Positions 1 through 10,714 of a stretch of 64,000 nt of DNA are shown here, piece by piece. The position numbers were made by a program, and so were the translations under genes. Source of the DNA: Cheiracanthium punctorium. Taxonomy: Eukaryota; Arthropoda; Arachnida; Araneae; Cheiracanthiidae. The notes beneath the pieces are model-generated. The model was not told the origin of the DNA, ran no database searches, and worked only from the letters and a program-made list of their open reading frames with translations. The stretch lies in contig JAWZYV010013561.1 of NCBI GenBank assembly GCA_038373885.1, positions 45,277 to 109,276 on the forward strand, given 5' to 3'. Position 1 is the stretch's first letter; every line of letters starts with the position of its first letter.

Positions 1-50
1 ATGAAAATGCGAATTTTGTTAAAAGTATTATGTGGATGGTTGAATGTTTA

Positions 51-645
51 TTTACAGAAGATGGGTCAATAAATACTCATAACGATCATTATTGGAGTAA
101 TACAAAACCATATTTTGTGCAAGAAATACACCACCAAAGAATTTTCCATTCATTCATTTCTGTCTTTGTGTGGTGCAGAATTTAGAATGGAGAACTGGTT
201 GGTCCTGTGTTTTATGAAGGGACACTTATATCCTTAAAATATCTGCAGCTTATTTTAGATGGCATAGTAACAGATATTTTGGCGAATACATCACTATCGT
301 ATGTAAAATGTATGTATTTTCAACAAGATGGAGCACCTGCACACAAGGCAATAAATGTAACAAACTGGCTCATTGTTAACTTTGATAAACAGTGGATTGG
401 TCTGAAAGGAGTTACAGAATGCCCCCCCCCCCCCAAAATCCCCTGATCTAAAGCTGCTCAATTTTATTTTTGGGGTCGGCTTTGAACACTAGTTTATAAT
501 ATTCGTCTACTAAATGCAACTGATCTAAAACAAAAGATAATCAATGCATGCAACAATATTACTAGCGAATAACTCCAAAATATTTACAGAAGCGTTATTA
601 GAAGTGCTCAGTTATGTATTGGAGATAATGGTAAGCATTTTTAGA
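51..645 (+). pseudogene. Decayed mariner/Tc3-like transposase, C-terminal half
   Basis: Remnant of a DDE transposase of the IS630-Tc1-mariner group, which would cut and rejoin transposon ends in the nucleus. Reading from base 51, the translation keeps family landmarks in order: a NTHNDHYWS stretch, a VWCRI-stop-NGELVGP stretch followed by FYEGTL, the second catalytic block FQQDGAPAHKA (about 320-355), a WIGLKG block (about 394-410), then after a C-run frameshift PDLKLLNFIFG (about 441-475), and finally NITSE and CIGDNGKHF near 555-640. An in-frame TAG lies near 186 and the poly-C run near 421-434 shifts the frame, so it is dead. The N-terminal half lies off the window or is lost. No terminal repeats were seen. 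The superfamily is secure; the exact family is not. Confidence 0.8.
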
Positions 646-649
646 ATGC

Positions 650-1930
650 TCTGTAAATTGCATTTTCTTCATTTGCATTTTTAGCATTTTTAATGAAATT
701 TGCTTTTTTATATGCGTGGTCTAAAAGGTTTATAAAATTGAACATTTAGCAATCGTGATAGGTACTTATTCATTTTTGAAACATGTTTTAATTTTTAAAT
801 TGCATGCATTTACAAAAATTTTATTGATTGTAAATTTATTGTATTTATTTTCAGTGAAACGTTTTATAAATATAAATATTAGTAATACAATAAAGCATAA
901 ATAAGAAAATAAATGTGCACATAACAAGGCACACAAATATTGCATATTCTTTAGCTTTCAGTTTATCTTGTGAAATCTGTATTTAATTTATAAGATTTTA
1001 AATCAACTTCAGATTTAGTTGTTTACAAAAAACTCTTTAAATATTTCTTATTCAAGATGCTTAATTCAAAACACATTCAAAGTTGCAATATCATAATTTT
1101 GATCTAAAAATTCCCGTTATCAATCTGTATACGTCCCCTATCTTCACAGAGAAAATAGCCTTTTATGTGATAAAAAAAGTTCGGAAAAATGGTACAAGAC
1201 CAATTTTTTTGTGCATCATAATTCAGTTAGTTTGAGAGATAATGTTATGCATTTTTTTTTTTTTTTTTTTGTTGGTCTTGTTGGATGGGAAATAAAAACT
1301 TTCTAATTGAAGATTTTAGGGGTCGTATAAAAATTTAAAAAGTGTAACTTTTTGAAAATTAGCAAGAGGAAATTTTTCTTAACGGATTCTTATTTTCGAC
1401 CTTATATTGAACATTTTTTCAATTTACACTACCCACTTATCTCTAATAGATAAAGAATTAAAGCCCATAACCACCTTTTTGGGAACACACTGTATAATGG
1501 AAGATTTGGTGAAATTTAAGTGGGTCATTCCCAATTTCCCCACCTCACCCTATTTTCATTCACTGATGCATCAGCTACATTATTTAAAGATCTAAACCAA
1601 GGATTCTGAATGTGTTGAAGAAAATTTTAAAAGGGTCTATGGCCTGTTGGACACTGAAGATAAATTTTTCTGTTTTAATTTTTTTTAAAAACTTTTAATT
1701 CTTAAAAACTTGTAGTAAAGTTAGGAATCTTTTCAAAGAAAAAAAATTTTTTTTAATGAAGTTAAGGGACATATATCTTCCGTTCATCCCAAAAATTTTC
1801 GTATTAGCAGAAGCTTTCAGATTTTTGTGTCTTTGAGAAATTCCGTATATTTTTACACAACTCAAGTACATATTCCTCGTTCCCACGAAAAAATACCTGC
1901 CAACGCCCTTAGAAAAGGTAGTAGAAATGT
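650..1930. other. AT-rich stretch without recognisable gene
   Basis: Only short AT-rich open frames occur, with no domain, splice pair or terminal repeat that I can recognise. A T-run of about 20 lies at 1251-1270. It is probably decayed transposon and intergenic DNA. Confidence 0.5.
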
Positions 1931-1932
1931 TG

Positions 1933-2626
1933 AAAAGGTACTTACGTATTATCCCGGCGATCCGCCAAGACGAGCGATTCTTCGCCAAGATAAATGACAG
2001 ACAGATGGAATTATTGATGGCAACGAATGGGATGCGATTGGCAACAGTTTACCAGCAAATTTGAGGAAAAAATAGCTTAGCGTTAATGACCGCAGGGATA
2101 ATAGGTAAGTACCTTTTACGATTTATCACCAAATAATGAAAAGATTGCCAAGTTCGGTTCATTTTTCAAAGCATTTTTTTTTTCGCACCATATTTGGCAA
2201 TGTTGGCAAAGTTGCCAAAATTGGCGGCTTTTGGCGCAACTTTTGAGGGAGACACACGATTGTCGTCGGATTATTAGCTAATCACATTATAGGATAGTAT
2301 TATATGGTTTAAATAGATGCCTGTCTCTGAACCGCCACTGACCGTATTGTATTGAAATTATTTTGAGTGCTTCTGTAGAAAAACTATTATTTATAGCTAT
2401 ACAGACATTATTTTCGATGGAAAGCTTCATCTTGTAATCCTTAATAATATACTATCAATTTTGTTTCATTTCAAGTGGCAGAATATCTCTAAAACTAGAA
2501 GTCAAAGCCCGCTGTGGAGGTAATTACAACGGGCGCCAGAAAAAACATTTGACGAAAATTTGATTTACATTTAATGTGCTTAATTTTCATTCACCTAAAA
2601 TAACATCATATTCAATTTTTATTATA
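1933..2626. repeat. DINE/Helentron-like interspersed repeat, copy 1 (left part)
   Basis: Noncoding repeat shared with 16757-17760 and, more weakly, with 15585-16170, 27530-27850, 36780-37220, 37915-38240, 46600-48256 and 48740-49360. Landmarks are a 'cttacgtattatcccggc' start, several TTTGGCGA-type words, 'cttttgagggaggc', and 'attttgagtgcttctgtag'. It is interrupted at 2627 by a small Helitron and resumes at 3457. The overall design (hairpin end, runs of GGACGGACAGACAGAC in sister copies, no coding capacity) resembles DINE-1/HINE elements of insects, which are non-autonomous Helentrons. The assignment to that class is inference. Confidence 0.5.
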
Positions 2627-3456
2627 CTAGCAACTCTATACCTTACTGTCCTTTATGAGTGAAGTGTTGGTGAAATTATCGGACTCATTTCAACGAAAGT
2701 CAAGTCTCTTTTGTTTTAACGGCATTTGACATTAAATTTATTTAGGTTGGGGTTGTTACACAAAGTTAGGGTGTCATCATAAAAGCCTATGGTGGCCATG
2801 CCAAGTACTGACTTTGCAAAATGTACAAAAAGACATAATGGGTGACATTTCCATTCAAAAAATGTTTATAAAAATACTGTATTGGGTAATACGTTGTGAA
2901 ACATGTACGAATTCCTACAGAAATACTTCTTAATTGCAGCAACTGCGGGCTTCCTCAAATTAGTATCTAGTGTGATGCCTTTCATTCATGGGCTAGCTCC
3001 ATGGCTTCGCTAATAGGTACTTTTCTCCTTGAGTAACACCAGTGTTGTGCCGAAGTTAGCAACGTGATGTTTTTGTTTTTATAGTATGGTTGCATTATTT
3101 AATACATATCTCTAGTTACAGTAATGTGAAAGAAACAGGAAATGGCTAAAATGTGCCTTAGCCCAATGCATGGTGACATTTTTTAGTTGAGCGATAAATG
3201 CGCCAAGTATTGTAAATTAGATATTTTAAAGCTGTTAAAAGACCTGAAAGCCCTTACATTTTCACGTATCCATTATTATTATTTTGTAATGTAGCTCTTG
3301 CGTGACATACGTAAGTAACGAATATGCTTGTTAATCTGGATTTTTCCAGATGCGTTATTGTTATTACGCTAATGTTTATACTTAGTTGTTGAGGTTCGCA
3401 TGGTAGAAATATCGTCGATTTTGGTACCCCATATGTTAGCGTATTATATAAGTAGA
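2627..3456 (-). mobile_element. Non-autonomous Helitron-like insertion (Helitron A)
   Basis: On the minus strand this 830-bp segment starts with TC (TCTACTTATATAATACGC) and ends with CTAG. It sits between A and T of the host and has no target duplication. The pre-insertion state can be read from the paralogous repeat at about 16958-16975, where the same flanks are continuous. Just upstream of the CTAG a short imperfect hairpin (ACTCATA with TATAGAGT) is visible. TC...CTAG ends, A|T insertion and a 3' hairpin are the canonical Helitron signature. No coding capacity remains. About 110 bp inside it (3135-3245) is shared with 51050-51165, just beyond a decayed Helitron-like coding region. Confidence 0.6.
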
Positions 3457-4190
3457 TACCAAAATGGAATTTCGTGCTCTTCTGGAAACACGCAGATTTT
3501 TTTTCAAATTCAATTTGCAATCAAAAGATTTCGTTTTGTGTGGCTATTTTCATATCCTAGCAGACGATTTATTTGTGGGGGGGAAAAAAAAAACTATGTA
3601 ATCTGGAAAAACTATTTCAAAAGAATTGGAGTCCCAATCGTATGACGTCATTTCCACTTGAAATAGGTAATTTTGTCACGCAAATAATTCTCTCTTTTTT
3701 TTTTTTAACCTCTTGGAAATAAAATGGTACTGAAAATAGCGAAAAATCGCTTAAAATGTAGGGAACGGGTGGATTTTCAGATTTTTCAAGTAGCGCAGTT
3801 TGTTTTCTATATTTTTATACATGATTATGAAAATTTTCAAGCGGATCGTACAAACAGTGAAGAAGTTAGGCTTTTTTGTTAACATTGTAATCTTTTCGCA
3901 TTAATGGCGGAAAAAGTTTTATCTTGAAGTCAGGGATCAGCGTAACTACATAGTAGGATGATACGCTTTAGAGAATAACTTCCCATAGAGCGCAATGTAT
4001 TGGGAATATTTTGAGTGCTCCTGTAGAAAAACTGTAAATGCTACATAGATCATTTTCAATAGGGTACATGGTACAGTAGATAAGAATAACATATTTAAAT
4101 TTCGCAGAAATCTATGCATATTTACGGAAGTTAGAGCACGGACAGACAGACAAACCGAAAACATAAACAATTTTCAACCTTGTTGGAAAG
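3457..4190. repeat. DINE/Helentron-like repeat, copy 1 (right part)
   Basis: Continuation of the repeat broken at 2626. It aligns by eye with 16970-17760: 'gggaacgggtggattttcag', 'cttcccatagagcgcaatgtatt', 'gggtacatggtacagtagataag', then GGACAGACAGACAAACCG. The reverse-strand open frame here (about 3946-4170) recurs as a shadow in every copy and is not a gene. Confidence 0.5.
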
Positions 4191-4382
4191 TGTTAAAAAA
4201 GGAAAAAAGATGCTCTGTTGGAATATGCTTTATAATCGATTTTTTTTTTTGGGGGGGGGGGGACCATATTTTCAACGATGGTTCCCAAAAAAAACTATCT
4301 GATTTTCGGCGAAAGCGCTTGACTGAAAAGGATCAGTGTCGCTAGCAAGTTTTCAATTCACCTGGAGCTGATACTGCGTTGC

Positions 4383-4414
<32 letters not shown>

Positions 4415-4616
4415 TAATCTTGGAGATATTCAACGACTTTTGCCGAATAACATCTGGTACTTTAATGGATACTTAAGAAATTTAATTTCGTTTTTGCCGA
4501 AACGCAGTTCCAGAAATCGGATAAATACCACAATACTTCTTAGTAAGTGATTACGTAAACAGACACGACGCTTTGCAAATCCCTCACTGCTATGTATGAT
4601 TCTGAGTTGCTTTTGC
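4191..4616. other. AT-rich spacer with homopolymer runs
   Basis: A long G-run near 4251-4262 and an A-run of about 25 near 4387-4411. No gene or terminal repeat seen. Confidence 0.5.
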
Positions 4617-5004
4617 GTAATTTATCGGGATCGACCGATACCACATTTTCACCGATGACCGATACCGATACTTTACTAATAAATTTATTTTCAGAAATAG
4701 CCGATACCGATACTTTTAAGTTATGGTATCGGCCGATACCGATACTTAACCGATACCGATACTTTACATAATTTAATGTCTTTTAAACCTACATCTGTAT
4801 TCTGGGCAGTTTTTGTAACGAGAGTGTTAGTTCTCGTTAAAATGAATAACAGCATGATGAAATTTGATCCCAGTAGAGAGCATTGAAAAGAAAACGCAGT
4901 GGATACATTGAAGTGGGAATTTACAGTAGTTCTAGTCTTTCTTTTCTATTCTATCATGCCGACGAATGGTCGAATTTATAAAAAGCTGAGCACTGGGAAG
5001 CGTC

Positions 5005-5125
5005 TTAGTGTGAGGGTTCGGAATTCTTTCTCCTCGCGTGGCTGTCGATCTAATGGTCTAGAGTTTCGGACGATTTTCTCCAGATGTACCTTGAATATGC
5101 GTTAGAACCCTCAAATAATTCCCCT
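5005..5125 (+). repeat. SINE-1 fragment (tRNA-derived) inside hAT copy 1
   Basis: Begins near 'tgtgagggttcggaattc' and continues through the conserved SINE-1 body: a 'cgtggctgtcgatctaa' block, a TTTTCTCCAGATGTA block, then 'atatgcgttagaaccct'. The 3' tail is truncated and the tRNA-like A box is not recognisable. The same SINE junction lies at the same point of the other hAT copy (63411 onward), so the SINE was inside the element before the family spread. Confidence 0.65.
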
Positions 5126-5389
5126 ACGAAGTAAAGTATTTTTAGAGAACGTACCTGTTCTAGGTTGTCAGACTATCGTTAGAATTGCAGTACGTCATGT
5201 TTTTTAATCTACCGTGTATAATTAAATTCTAGTTTTTACACTGAGCACAAGACTTCTTTAATAAGTAAAATTTATTTTTAACATTAAACAAAACAAAATT
5301 TAAAAAAAACTTGATTACGCACAAAACAAAATAAAAAAACTTGATTACGTTCAAAATTTATAAGCTAAAACTTTAACACACAAATGGTC

Positions 5390-5610
5390 AATCGCGGGCC
5401 GGATGTGGACTGCCATCCTTTTGGCTTTTGATCCGGCCCGCGGAACATTTAAAAACCCCGTATAAACCATTCAATATCCCATATAAAACCCAATTACACG
5501 GTCTGCCACTTCGGAAGTGGCGGGCCGCACACGGATGTTTCCAGATCCGGAAGTTTGGCCCGAGACTTCGCTAACATCCTAAAATTTGGCCCACAACTTT
5601 CCAAAGGTTG
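5390..5610. repeat. GC-rich MITE-like repeat nested in the hAT element
   Basis: A GC-rich island in AT-rich surroundings with words such as 'cgcgggccggatgtgg', 'gatccggcccgcgg' and 'cggaagtttggcccga'. An inverted and diverged relative is visible at about 48420-48610. No clean target duplication was found. Probably a small hAT-type MITE. Confidence 0.4.
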
Positions 5611-5830
5611 CCCATACTTGTTTTAAAATTTTAAAGGTCGTCACCCCCTGAAATATCAAACGATGTCAAGGACTGTCTCCCCCATCAATTTTGATATCTA
5701 TATCATACCCATGCCGAATCAGATGTCCTTGCGCCAATTTTTTTAATTAAAAATTTAAAGCATGTCTCTTAAGCGTGAAATCTATATCAAGAGCTAGACT
5801 TTCTCCAACGATATCAAAAGCCTATATATA

Positions 5831-6798
5831 CAGTAGAATTTCCCTATAACGAAGTCTCCCTACAACAAATATCTCACTATAACGAAATTTTTTATGGAAA
5901 CGTAACTTTAAGGCTTAAATACCACTATAAACATTCTCCATATAACGAAGAGCTTATCTTCCGATAGCGAATATTTCAGATTTACCTTTGATTTTTTTTT
6001 TGTTAGTTATGAAGAAAATTTTAATTTTTGAACAGACTACTTAGCGGAAGAGTAACAGATGATAAAAATGGAAGCGAGGAAAGTGAAACTGACTCCGATA
6101 ATGAAGACACTTAACCAGCGCCTGATTATGACCAACAGAGGCACCGGGCATTAATGCATTTGGAGGACCCCATCTATGAAATTCGTTATATTTTTTGTAA
6201 AATTTTGATATAAAAGAATATTTCAGAAAAAAAAACATTTGAAATTGGGGAACTTTCAAGTCGGAGGCCCTGGGCAAAGTCCCGATTTGCCCATATAATA
6301 ATAAGTCTCTGTGCTTCACGATCAAAACCACATCATGCCGAAATACTTCAACCTTTCAAAACCATTAAAAAGAGGTTTACAAATGAAAGAAAATGTGCCT
6401 CACTCTACTTTCAACGCACTTTTAAAATGTGAATATTTTTATGAAAATTTAAAATCACAGAATGCAAAACAATGTAAAATAACGGAATTTTGAAGCAAAA
6501 TAAATCTAAGTGTATTACATATTTTATTCTCTAAATTCGTGGATTGTCGTAATTTTTGAACATTTCATTTACACAATGAAAAGTAAGAAACCGTAAGTTT
6601 AACAAATTTATAATAAATACCAATTTATTTTTAATTCAAAGTCATAATTAAATACTTTTAAACATCGAATGAACTAAAAAGTTTGTAATATTTGCTGAAA
6701 TAACTGCAAAAAATCTCTAATCTCTGTACAACGAAATTTTCTCTATAGCGAATTTTTTAACTGGAACCGAGCGAGTTCGTTATAGGGAGATTCCATTG
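5831..6798 (+). mobile_element. Tigger/pogo-type element, internally deleted
   Basis: Ends are CAGTAGAATTTCCCTATAAC at the left and, reversed, CAATGGAATCTCCCTATAAC at the right: the typical pogo/Tigger terminal repeat. The left flank is TA; the right TA is decayed to TG. Inside, on the plus strand, are scraps of a transposase C-terminus: an acidic stretch SEESETDSDNEDT (about 6063-6110) and a tail at about 6320-6493 ending KITEF-stop, like the KITDFF tails of Tigger proteins. The DDE core is gone. It is nested in the hAT element and therefore younger than it. Confidence 0.75.
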
Positions 6799-6892
6799 TG
6801 TGTGTATATAATATATATGAATGAACTCTTTTTCTAGTCCACACAGTGAGAAAATAAACGTTTATAAAACTGAAGTAAAATTATAGCCTACC

Positions 6893-7015
6893 TCTCGACA
6901 TTTGTTTTTTGCAATCCTTGCAGATAGGGTATTTAGTGTTGGGCTTTAAATCAAAATAATTTAGAAAAATAGACGATTGTCCTGTTAAACTGTCATCAAA
7001 CGATTCTTCGTCCAT
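6893..7015 (-). pseudogene. hAT transposase first-exon fragment with BED zinc finger
   Basis: Read on the minus strand from an ATG at 7015-7013: MDEESFDDSLTGQSSIFLNY, then FDLKPNTKYPICKDCKKQMS, then RGR. The 'NYF ... YPICKDC' arrangement matches the N-terminal BED finger of hAT transposases (aromatic-F followed by CxxC), which binds subterminal transposon DNA. A plausible splice donor (GAGAG|GTAGGC) follows, so this may be exon 1. The second zinc-ligand pair and the RNase-H-like core are not found downstream, where Tigger and other insertions lie. It supports the hAT call for the surrounding element. Coding capacity is lost. Confidence 0.55.
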
Positions 7016-7349
7016 AATTTCGACCACACTTGGTGATACGACATCCAGTCAGCGATGGTCAGAATAAAATAAAATAAAAAAACAGTTCGAAAACACTGGC
7101 GCAAACAAATGTGCCAATGAAACGACGCCTCTCATATCATTACCCAAATAAAGCTTCCAGAATGGTGTTGCGCCTGCGTGGTTTTCTTCTGAAAAGCGAA
7201 GTATCGGTTGAAAAGTATCGGTGAAAATGGATGAAAGCAACAGAAACCGATACTTTCCCGATACTTTTAGAATCGAAAGAACCGATACCGATACCTAAAA
7301 AAATAGCAGGTATCGGCGCCGATACTATCGGTCGATCCCTAGTAATTTA

Positions 7350-7790
7350 TTCGTGCCGCAGGTGCAATGAATGAATCATCCTTTGCACATAATTATTATG
7401 CATCTGAAAAACGAAGACTATGATTACCTTTTGCGGAAATGAAAACATAATTACAAATGAGTCACAGTAAGGTAAATAATCAAAGACGGATGCATAAAAT
7501 CATTTGCGATATATTTTAAAAGAAATAAATGACCAGACACACATTTCTTATAATGAGCTAAAGTTTGAAACCCTCACGTTTTTCCTTGAGTGGATCTGCA
7601 TCGTTTCACAAATGAAGGGGGGGGGGGGGAATGATACGTCTTTGTCAAAAAAAATAATAATTGGAACTTCTCATTTAGAAACCGCAAAGTCTCTCTCTTT
7701 CCAAGGCCAACAACAGTAATAATAACAACAGACGGTATAATATAGCTACCTATACCGGATTTTTTTTAAAATAAAAACTTGACTGGGGTC
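7350..7790. other. No recognisable gene; low-complexity runs
   Basis: Mostly unique-looking AT-rich DNA with a G-run near 7617-7629 and short repeats. No terminal repeats or domain signatures seen. Confidence 0.45.
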
Positions 7791-7827
7791 AGTGAACGAA
7801 ACCAAGTGGTATGACCTCCGAGGCAGC

Positions 7828-7837
7828 TATAAAAAGG
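7828..7837 (+). promoter_or_regulatory. TATA box of a promoter-like segment
   Basis: TATAAAAAGG in a locally GC-rich segment (about 7790-8200). Thirty bases downstream is a pyrimidine-rich stretch (7846-7861) suitable for a start site. About 310 bases further is a consensus splice donor, GAG|GTACGG, with GT at 8171-8172. This fits a promoter with a noncoding first exon at about 7858-8170. No downstream exon can be identified. It could be a host gene promoter, or the LTR/promoter of a retroelement. The open frames across it on both strands lack any recognisable domain. Confidence 0.35.
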
Positions 7838-8309
7838 CCGGCCAATCTCTCTCGCTTCTTTTTGCACGACGCGACTTCGCTATGATTGCAGGAGCTCGGA
7901 CCAGACGCTCCCGAACTGTCAGTGTCGGTATGCGGACAATCCTCCACTTCGGGACATTCGAAAGAATCGTCCACACGTTAACGGGCGTGCGTATGGACCT
8001 TTCGTTAGGATTTGAAGATAAAGCAGTTGTTACAGGGTTTTTTTTAATCTGCGAGAACAGCATTCTCCGTTTCTGTCTAGAAAGAGAGAGTTCTTCTGTT
8101 TCAACAGATTTTACTTCAGATACTCTCTGCTGCCGACTGGATCGAACTGATAGAAGAGATTGGTAGTGAGGTACGGGGACAATGAAACGGTGAATAGAAA
8201 AACTCTATAATTAGGATTACAATGAAATTACAAAATGTCGGGATGATAACTTGGAAAAATCCAAGACTGGTTTCCGATTATCATCACGGCATTTTTGTTG
8301 CAAATCTAA

Positions 8310-8560
8310 AGACAGAACCCAATCACCACCACACTGGTCAAGGTGTCGGGCTGGCAACCGGAGTGCTTGCGAGTTCGATCCTTAACCTCTGGCAGTGACA
8401 ACCCCTCCCCCTCCCCCACGTGTACGTGCTGTTCGCACGTGCGTGAGGGTTTCGTGCCAGATCCGCTAACGTGCACGCCAAATACGTGTGCGTGTGCGTG
8501 TAAGCCGAATTTGTGCACCTACGTGCAGAATGATTGCTACTCCAGGGTAGCAGTGATCCT
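8310..8560 (+). repeat. tRNA-derived SINE-like sequence (family 4)
   Basis: A B-box match GAGTTCGATCC at 8371-8381 follows a tRNA-like 'gtcgggctggcaaccgg' segment. The A box is poor. The body after it is GC-rich with repeated 'acgtgtgcgtgtgcgtg'-like words. The only copy seen in the window, so its limits are uncertain. Confidence 0.45.
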
Positions 8561-8563
8561 TAA

Positions 8564-9021
8564 CCCTTTGAGGCACAACCCTTTCCCAATGCTGAAAAAA
8601 AAGGGAAGCCGTTGCCATCGCTCGACTTAACTACCAGCAAGATGGCGGACGATCGAAGCGTTCATCGCGTGTCACAGATCTAGAGACCCTTTTTTAATGA
8701 CATCTGACTGTGCGCACAGCCAGTTGCCGTCAAAAGGTAGCGTCAAGTCGAGCGATGGCAACGGCTGCCCTTTTTTCAGCATTGGGCAATCTATCCAGCT
8801 GTTTTCTCATTCTTCCATTTTTCAGTAGATGTCAGTGCTGTTAAAAATAATCGTGACCATTTTTTTTTACGGGAAATGACGTGCTAAAAAGTAAAGGATT
8901 CTCGTGGAGCTGTGTCACCCGCAACTATTTTCATAGAAATCAAATCTATTCTTCGTGACTGGCAACAGTCAAAATATCAGAGTTTGGTGTTCTCAGAGCG
9001 GGAACACTGCGAGTTAAAGGG
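8564..9021 (+). mobile_element. piggyBac-type MITE, copy 1
   Basis: Flanked by TTAA at 8560-8563 and 9022-9025. Terminal repeats start CCCTTTGAGGC and, on the reverse strand, CCCTTTAACTCGCA. TTAA target and CCCTTT ends are the piggyBac signature. The left part contains a long inverted repeat: arm 'taactaccagcaagatggcg' with its complement about 100 bases away. No coding capacity. Six copies lie in the window. Confidence 0.82.
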
Positions 9022-9025
9022 TTAA

Positions 9026-9451
9026 TGGTGATTGAGTACTCGTTTATTCTTTAGGTGACTGTCACTGATAAAAGTGTTAGGTCTTTCACCGTTTAGTTTT
9101 AGATGCTGCTTGTCACCCAAACGAGATGCTGGCGGGTGCGATCAAAAAGTGCTCTCTGGCGATTTGGCGTGCAGTCAGAATGCTTTGGCAAGAATCGTTT
9201 CAACCGTTGTTATACACTGCACGCTAGGGGTTGTCCCCCGTAAGTTGATCCGCGAAAAAAGAGTAGAGAAATCGCGCTTTAGAAATTCCATATTCTTTTT
9301 TCTAATATTTTATGATTTTATTTATTTATTAATTTTATTTATTTATTAATTTTTCTAAATTTATGTTTGAACGTATTTAAAATTGCAGAATATCTACATA
9401 CGGCTTTGCAATAATACGTTTCTGTCATTGATATGCAATAGAAGTAAGGTG
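9026..9451. other. Unassigned spacer
   Basis: No domain or terminal repeats. A TTTATTTATTAATTT low-complexity run lies at about 9310-9360. Confidence 0.4.
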
Positions 9452-9455
9452 TTAA

Positions 9456-9854
9456 CCCTTTAACGCGCAGTCTTCCCGCTCTGGGAACACCAAACTCTGA
9501 CGTTTTGACTGTTGCCAGTCACGAAGAATAGATTTGATTTCTATAAAAATAGTTGCGGGTGACATAGCTCCACGAGAGATCCTTAACTTTTTAGCACGTC
9601 ATTTCCCGTAAAAAAATGGTCACGATTCTTTTTAACAGCACTGACATCTGCTGAAAAATGGAAGAATGCGAGAACAGCTGGATAGATTGCCCAATGCTGA
9701 AAAAAGGGCAGCCGTTGCCATCGCTCGACTTAACTACCAGCAAGATGGCACGCGATGAACGTTTCGATCGTCCGCCATCTTGCTGGTAGTTAAGTCGAGC
9801 GATGGCAACGGCTGCCCCTTTTTCAGCATTGGGTAAGGTTTGCGCCTCAAAGGG
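9456..9854 (-). mobile_element. piggyBac-type MITE, copy 2 (reverse)
   Basis: TTAA at 9452-9455 and 9855-9858. The sequence is the reverse complement of copy 1, from CCCTTTAACGCGCA to the complement of CCCTTTGAGGCGCA. The centre of the internal palindrome is deleted (junction near 9748, where an 'agatggc' arm joins directly to 'acgcgatgaacg'), giving 399 bp instead of 458-509. Confidence 0.82.
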
Positions 9855-9929
9855 TTAAGGGGGGGGTTGAGATTTAAAAAATTACATATTTATTTATGTA
9901 ATAACAGGAATAGAAAGTATGATTTATGT

Positions 9930-10300
9930 CAGAGGTTCTCAAACATTTTATGACACGGAGCACTTTTGAAATGGGAAATTCAACGCGGAACATTAATAGT
10001 AAGATAAATTTTATCTTACAGCTATTTACAGTTTTCGTGAATTTAATGACAAAATGCCATTGACAATATAAGAAATTTCATAAGATTTCACCGTTTAATT
10101 TTTTTCCCTGCCTTTACACATAGTCAATGTTTTGACTGGTGTTGATAAATGATTTTTAAGCGATTCGGCATCTGATTTTTTTTTTTTTTTCTCTGATTGT
10201 CGGAACAAATTTCTCCTTTGCTAGTGTATTTATTATGGTGTCACAGCAACTATAAGCAATTTCTCTTATTTGAAGATTATTTTGGTAACGGTGCTTTGAG
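9930..10300 (+). repeat. Left end of a hAT-type element
   Basis: Starts CAGAGGTTCTCAAACATTTT, the classic end sequence of many non-autonomous hAT elements. The matching right end was not located, so the element is truncated or too diverged. A small MITE is nested at its right. Confidence 0.4.
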
Positions 10301-10465
10301 CAGAGGGTATACTTAAAGTGGGGCGAAGGGGCCTGGCCCCCTCCGAAAGTGTAAAGCAAATATTAAAAAACAATTAATTTGAAAAATTTGAATTAGTTTT
10401 AGTAACAGTAAGATTTGAAATACCGGATCGCCCCCCCCCCGGGGGAGAACCTGTATACGCTACTG
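10301..10465. mobile_element. hAT-type MITE with 8-9-bp target duplication
   Basis: Ends AGAGGGTATAC and, reversed, CAGTAGCGTATAC. GCTTTGAGC is duplicated at 10293-10301 and 10465-10473, so the exact boundary is ambiguous by one base. The interior has a C-run then G-run (about 10431-10445). The reverse-strand open frame overlapping it is a shadow. Confidence 0.65.
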
Positions 10466-10469
10466 CTTT

Positions 10470-10714
10470 GAGCGATATAGTTTTAAATGAGTGTTAAATA
10501 TAGCTTCTTTAATTTAATGTTCGCGGTTATTGTTTTTCAAATATTATGTTGCTTGAATTAAAAGTTGATATTCTTAAATTCATGTTATTTATAATGTTAA
10601 ATAAATTTGACTGTTGTGATAAATTAAGCTTGCAATTGCTTATACTACACCAAGACGCTCACACATCGAAATTTACGGTGCCGATTAAAGTGCCACTATG
10701 TAAAATTCATAAAT
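10470..10714. other. AT-rich spacer
   Basis: No recognisable feature. Confidence 0.4.

Larger units (their letters stand above)
4625..7341. mobile_element. hAT-family transposon, copy 1 (2.7 kb), with nested insertions
   Basis: Bounded by terminal inverted repeats TCGGGATCGACCGATA and, on the reverse strand of the other end, TAGGGATCGACCGATA. An exact 8-bp target duplication, gtaattta, lies at 4617-4624 and 7342-7349. Subterminal regions at both ends are packed with a CCGATACCGATACTT-type repeat, probably transposase binding sites. The 8-bp duplication and a BED zinc-finger exon inside (6893-7015, minus) place it in hAT. It carries a SINE fragment (about 5005-5125), a GC-rich repeat (5390-5610) and a Tigger derivative (5831-6798), so it is non-functional. 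A second copy begins at 62520. Confidence 0.88.

Noticed and set aside
1407..1595. 62-codon frame
   Set aside because: No similarity to known domains, in AT-rich decayed sequence.
3946..4170. Frames beginning MFMFSVCLSVRALTSVNMHR, repeated at 17446, 31579, 36748 and 38549
   Set aside because: Recurring shadow of the GGACGGACAGAC-containing DINE-like repeat; stops and frame differ between copies and no known domain is present.
4387..4411. A-run as a retrogene poly(A) tail (also at 18412-18437)
   Set aside because: No coding or LINE-like sequence precedes either run and no target duplication is visible; simple homopolymers.
7792..8166. 124-codon frame across the TATA-containing segment
   Set aside because: It begins at a non-ATG codon upstream of the TATA box, has no domain, and would not be included in a transcript from that promoter.
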